Shown: piece after piece, positions 60,722 through 64,000 of the stretch | How positions within the stretch are numbered: the first letter of the stretch is position 1 | Layout of the letters: each line of letters begins with the position of its first letter | Assembly (NCBI GenBank): GCA_024516035.1 | Contig: CM044961.1 | Coordinates: 4,887,022-4,951,021, forward strand | Reading direction: 5' to 3' | Origin: Bactericera cockerelli | Taxonomy: Eukaryota > Arthropoda > Insecta > Hemiptera > Triozidae | Length of the DNA stretch: 64,000 nt | Notes under the pieces: generated by a model | Seen by the model: only the letters and a program-made list of their open reading frames with translations | Told to the model about the DNA's origin: nothing | Database searches by the model: none | Program-made: the position numbers and the translations under genes

Positions 60722-61090
60722 TATCATATTTGTTATCACTTTCGTGATAATCCACAACTATTCAAGCTCGCTTTATTAAATCTACCCTGAAACCGAGACT
60801 TGAACCACCGACCTCTAGGTTACAAGTCCGCCGTCTTAACGATCAAGCTACTGAAGTCGGTAAATTTTACTTTCCTTATCGAGCCAGCTGATATGGCACT
60901 TTGAATACACTAGCGTGGTGAGGACATGGATGGGTGACCGTTCTAGTTTCGAATATCTCCATGGTCATATTGGTCATCATGGCAATCCACGTTCTGCTGG
61001 TTATTCCCGGCCCCACTCAGGCTGGGTGAGGTTAATCTGAGTAGTTGGGTTGTTTCTAATGCAGTTGAAAGTGACGTTAAACCAAAATAA
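60722..61090. mobile_element. SINE B (-) and 5S-SINE (+)
   Basis: 60722-60862: 'aaaccgagacttgaaccacc', 'gatcaagctactgaagtcgg'. 60886-61090: 'gagccagctgatatggcact', 'gaggacatggatgggtgacc' (C box present, A-box part of the 5S head lost), core 'ccccactcaggctgggtgag', tail 'gcagttgaaagtgacgttaa'. Confidence 0.75.
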
Positions 61091-61143
61091 ACAAAACACT
61101 TATCCTTGTTCTATAAGAAAAGGAAAATAAGCGCCCGAAAATA

Positions 61144-61876
61144 CATGAGCCAGAATAACCAATCTATACTAAGAGATATCTTTAGAAAATACTCACTCTT
61201 GGTTGTGACATAAATCAATTCAATGATTTTGAGGTGCTGATAACGAATTTGAAATTGATTTTTAGCTAACTGTTACCTTTGAGTCACCAGTGGCTTTTGG
61301 TCCTGTTTCCATTCCTAATATGATAAGGAAAGTCGTGTGATGTTTACACCAGATTTTTAAATAAATATTGATTTTTAGCTAACTGTTACCTTTGCCATGA
61401 GCCAGAATAACCTATCTATACTAAGAGATATATTTAGAAAATAATATACTCACTCTTGGTTGTGACAAATCAAATCAATGATTTTGAAGTGCTGATTACG
61501 CATTTGAAATTGATTTTTTGCTGACTGTTACCTTTTAGTCACCAGTGGCTTTTGGTCCTGTTTCCATTCCTAATATGATAAGGAAAGTCTAGTGATGTTT
61601 ACACCAGATTTTTAAATAAATATTGATTTTTAGCTAACTGTTACCTTTGCCATGAGCCAGAATAACCTATCTAAACTAAGAGATATATTATTACTCACTC
61701 TTGGTTGTGACAAATCAAATCAATGATTTTGTGTTGATTACGAATTTGAAATTGATTTTTAGCTAACTGTTACCTTTGAGTCACCAGTGAATTTTGGTCC
61801 TGTTTGCATTCCTAATATATGATAAGGAAAGTCGTGTGATGTTTACACCAGATTTTTTTAATAAATATTGAGTGTA
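61144..61876. repeat. About 253-bp tandem repeat, three copies
   Basis: Units start 'catgagccagaataacc' at 61144, 61396 and 61651. Each contains 'gtcaccagtggcttttggtc', 'taatatgataaggaaagtc', 'gatgtttacaccagattttt'. A single related fragment is at 40920-41030. Confidence 0.9.
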
Positions 61877-62173
61877 CCTCAACGATGGAATTAAGATTCT
61901 AAACTTAGAATCTAAGAAATTAAGATAATGAAAAATATCAAAATAAAATACTGTTTATACTGATATACCGAAAATTTTGAGACTTTTTTCTATGCGCAAT
62001 GCATTACCTACCTACTTTTTTTTAACCTTATTTTTTTTAACGAATTACATCGTAAAACGTTTTCATCAAACTTTTAGTTACCTACTTCATGTCAAACTAG
62101 AATCTAGGTAGTAAATATTTAGAACTGGTATCTAGCTGGTATGTATCATGGGATTTTCACTATAAATACCTAC
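61877..62173. other. AT-rich spacer
   Basis: Nothing recognised. Confidence 0.4.
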
Positions 62174-62455
62174 TATAATAATAATACTCTTTAGTGGAAG
62201 GTAACCACCATGCGAAGTTGATGCTTAAAGCATTTTCTGCCACCTGACCCTAAATCAAGTAGTTTCGCAACGCCAAGTACATTTAGAACTGGTTTACCAT
62301 GCGTGAGGTGTCGCGTTCGAACCCCAGAGTCTTATTATTATGTGGTCATATACTCGAATTAATGAGGACAAATTCATGCACAGGGTGGGATTCGAACCAA
62401 TGGATCCCTACGGTTCCTGGATCACCAGACTAGCGCCGCACTACCAATGCATGTT
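62174..62455 (-). mobile_element. SINE A split by a tRNA-like insert
   Basis: Tail and body on - are interrupted at 'cacctgaccct' by about 75 bp (62252-62327) ending 'gaggtgtcgcgttcgaaccc', a B-box-like string. The body then resumes 'agagtcttattattatgtgg' to the head end near 62450. Confidence 0.65.
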
Positions 62456-63040
62456 ACTATACCTACCTAGTACCTAGTATTCCAGCTTTAGTAGATACTC
62501 AAACAGGAAGAACGGGATCTCGACAGAGCCATGAGTAGTATAGTTTTACGTTGTATAAACTAGGTTTTAAAAATAATAAAACTGATAACTAGTAAATCTA
62601 ATGATTGAAAAGCAAAGTACCCCATAAACTAGATTTTAATATATTTTTTTATTTAAATATAAATAAATAATAATAATAAATATAAAACCTAGTAAATCTA
62701 ATGACTACAAAAAAAACCTTAACGGCGGCAAAGTGCCGGGTTTTAGCTAGTGTTAAATAAAAAGGAGATCAATTTTAGAATCGCATAGAAGTTCAAATAC
62801 CTGGAGTAATCTATGTTGGTCATAAATAAAAGACTACTAGCTACTAGCGGCAGGTGATGGGACTGATAGATAAAGTACAACGCCATTGACCTATGCTAAG
62901 CACCTGTCAAGAAAAGTTACAGGAACTGGTTTCTCTGACTATGATAGTATTGATACAATGGTTTCACGATCATTATGTGCTAATAGTAATTTTCACAACC
63001 ATGACATAATAAGTTTATTTATCTATAGTATTAAGATTTT
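62456..63040. other. AT-rich spacer
   Basis: Two related lines 'aaactagattttaa/aaactaggttttaa' with 'aacctagtaaatctaatga' near 62565-62705 form a loose direct repeat. No gene. Confidence 0.4.
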
Positions 63041-63418
63041 CACCGATCTCAGTAGCTTGATCGATAAGGCGGCGGACATTTTTTTTAATTTTCTGTTTTT
63101 TATTTACAAAATAAACTTCATCTACAGACAATAAGGTTATACCCACTTTCAAAATATAAAAATCTTGTGCTGAATGTGAGGAAGAAAATTTGTAATAAGG
63201 AGGTCGGAGGTTCAAGTCCCGGTTTCAGCGTAGATTTAGTAAAGCGAGTTTAAGTAGTTGTGATATTGTTTTGCCTGGTGTCCGATGGTACCGGTAAACC
63301 ATTGTCGATTTCTTACGCTGAGCCTGCAGTTTTGGGTTGGATGTAACGCTGGGTGTAACGCTCAAACCTATTTTTCCGATCATACAATATCACGAAAGTT
63401 ATTAACACAAATTTGATA
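63041..63418 (+). mobile_element. SINE B split by two insertions
   Basis: Host SINE pieces: 63041-63077 (ccgatctcagtagcttgatc), 63191-63267 (ggaggtcggaggttcaagtc), 63388-63418 (atcacgaaagttattaacac). Between them lie about 113 bp and 120 bp of unrelated sequence; the second has 'ggtaccggtaaaccattgtc' and a doubled 'gtaacgctgggtgtaacgct'. Confidence 0.75.
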
Positions 63419-63526
63419 ATTTTTAGAGACAGATAACTTTTTTTTTATATTAAGATTTTCAATTTTTACAGACATTTTACAATAAATTTAAAATGCTCAG
63501 GTATAGTTTGACGTAATGGGACTCAC

Positions 63527-63676
63527 CTAGTTCTCAGTCCCTTTGAAAATGTCCCTCACAGCCTCTGCAAAGTTCTCGTAGACAAAAGCAGGGGCGGTCT
63601 CAATGGTGTTCTCATCCTGGGGGCGATACTTGCCCGTCTTTACTAGACAGCCTCTGATGCCCACTGCCTGGGCCCC
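63527..63676 (-). CDS. HAD phosphatase, last coding exon (LHPP/HDHD2 type)
   Basis: Reading -, an acceptor TTCCAG precedes GGGGCC; the exon gives 49 residues and a stop: GAQAVGIRGCLVKTGKYRPQ, DENTIETAPAFVYENFAEAV, RDIFKGTEN. GAQxVGxxxxLVKTGKYRxxDE is the C-terminal end of the HAD IIA group, after the magnesium-binding aspartate. It contains LHPP (phospholysine/phosphohistidine pyrophosphatase) and HDHD2. RPxDE and NLAEAV-like FAEAV lean to LHPP, LVKTGKYR to HDHD2, so I leave the symbol blank. The catalytic DxD and the cap domain lie upstream, beyond 64000. Directly after the TAG stop is GTGAGT, so the exon may be followed by a 3' UTR intron. Confidence 0.82.
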   Translation of the reverse strand, partial: GAQAVGIRGCLVKTGKYRPQDENTIETAPAFVYENFAEAVRDIFKGTEN

Positions 63677-63709
63677 CTGGAATAAAAAATGTTTTTTTTT
63701 TTAATTTGG

Positions 63710-63920
63710 GTTTAACGTCGCTTTCAACTGCATGGTCATATCACGACGAGGGTGTTACCCTCCATTCGCAGGAAACTTACAAACCTGCTACCCACATTCA
63801 TTCAAACATTCTAAATTGGGCCGGAATGCCAGCATCACGAAGTCTTCACCTCACTGGGCGTTGCTTAACTTCAGTGATCCTACGAGAAACGATGCATTCA
63901 ATGCGCCATCGACGCTGACA
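63710..63920 (-). mobile_element. 5S-SINE, short subfamily, in HAD gene intron
   Basis: - strand head 'gtcagcgtcgatggcgcatt', 'gtaggatcactgaagttaag', 'caacgcccagtgaggtgaag', 'acttcgtgatgctggcattc', tail 'gcagttgaaagcgacgttaa'. It lies inside the intron just upstream of the last exon. 63921-64000 shows nothing further. Confidence 0.8.
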
Positions 63921-64000
63921 AAAAAAATACAAGTTATAAGAAACTGAGAGGAATAAGCAAACTCATACCTACCTCGAGAGGAAAAAATGTGAAGTTACTT

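Overview
This is eukaryotic, probably arthropod, nuclear DNA: AT-rich, intron-bearing and packed with interspersed repeats. The arthropod call rests on an insect-like MESD protein, a mariner fragment and many short TA/TACCT-rich stretches. It is an inference, not a proof. There is no bacterial, viral or organelle signature.

Genes are sparse. Two are complete: MESD, an ER chaperone for LDL-receptor-family proteins, with five coding exons at 9488-13445; and an MFSD9-like major facilitator transporter in one uninterrupted frame at 14933-16645. Both are on the + strand, 1.5 kb apart. Three more are partial. A putative first coding exon with a signal peptide lies at 32399-32532 (+). A putative first coding exon of an unrecognised intracellular protein lies at 55761-55939 (+). 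The last coding exon of a HAD-family phosphatase of the LHPP/HDHD2 type lies at 63527-63676 (-). Nothing suggests that these genes work together; they look like ordinary neighbours.

The rest is a dense mosaic of transposable elements. I use provisional letters for families seen in several copies. A, B, C, D, E and G are tRNA-headed SINEs. '5S' is a SINE whose head derives from 5S rRNA. F is a dispersed element carrying a 38-bp VNTR. J, K and M are other dispersed repeats, and H is a repeat with a palindromic end. Autonomous-type remains include the 3' end of a Jockey-like LINE (7216-7663), recurrent 3' ends of another LINE-like element, a mariner transposase fragment (8378-8617) and a 2.1-kb hAT element with intact ends and a perfect 8-bp target duplication (50137-52254). 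There are also Harbinger-like, piggyBac-like, Tc1/mariner-like foldback and hAT MITEs.

The most unusual item is a short element on the - strand at about 45077-45283. It holds a full hammerhead ribozyme core, is about 1.4 copies of a 144-bp unit, and begins exactly at the position matching the ribozyme cleavage site. That is the structure expected of a small animal retrozyme. Other notable items are a 22-unit minisatellite with a CRE/ATF site (TGACGTCA) in most units (38988-40142), a 246-bp inverted repeat whose arms showed no mismatch on reading (44252-44801), a MITE whose end has become a 31-bp minisatellite (36400-36962), and a core domain shared by the 5S-derived and one tRNA-derived SINE family.

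All repeat borders are read by eye and may be off by several bases. Family letters are local to this report.
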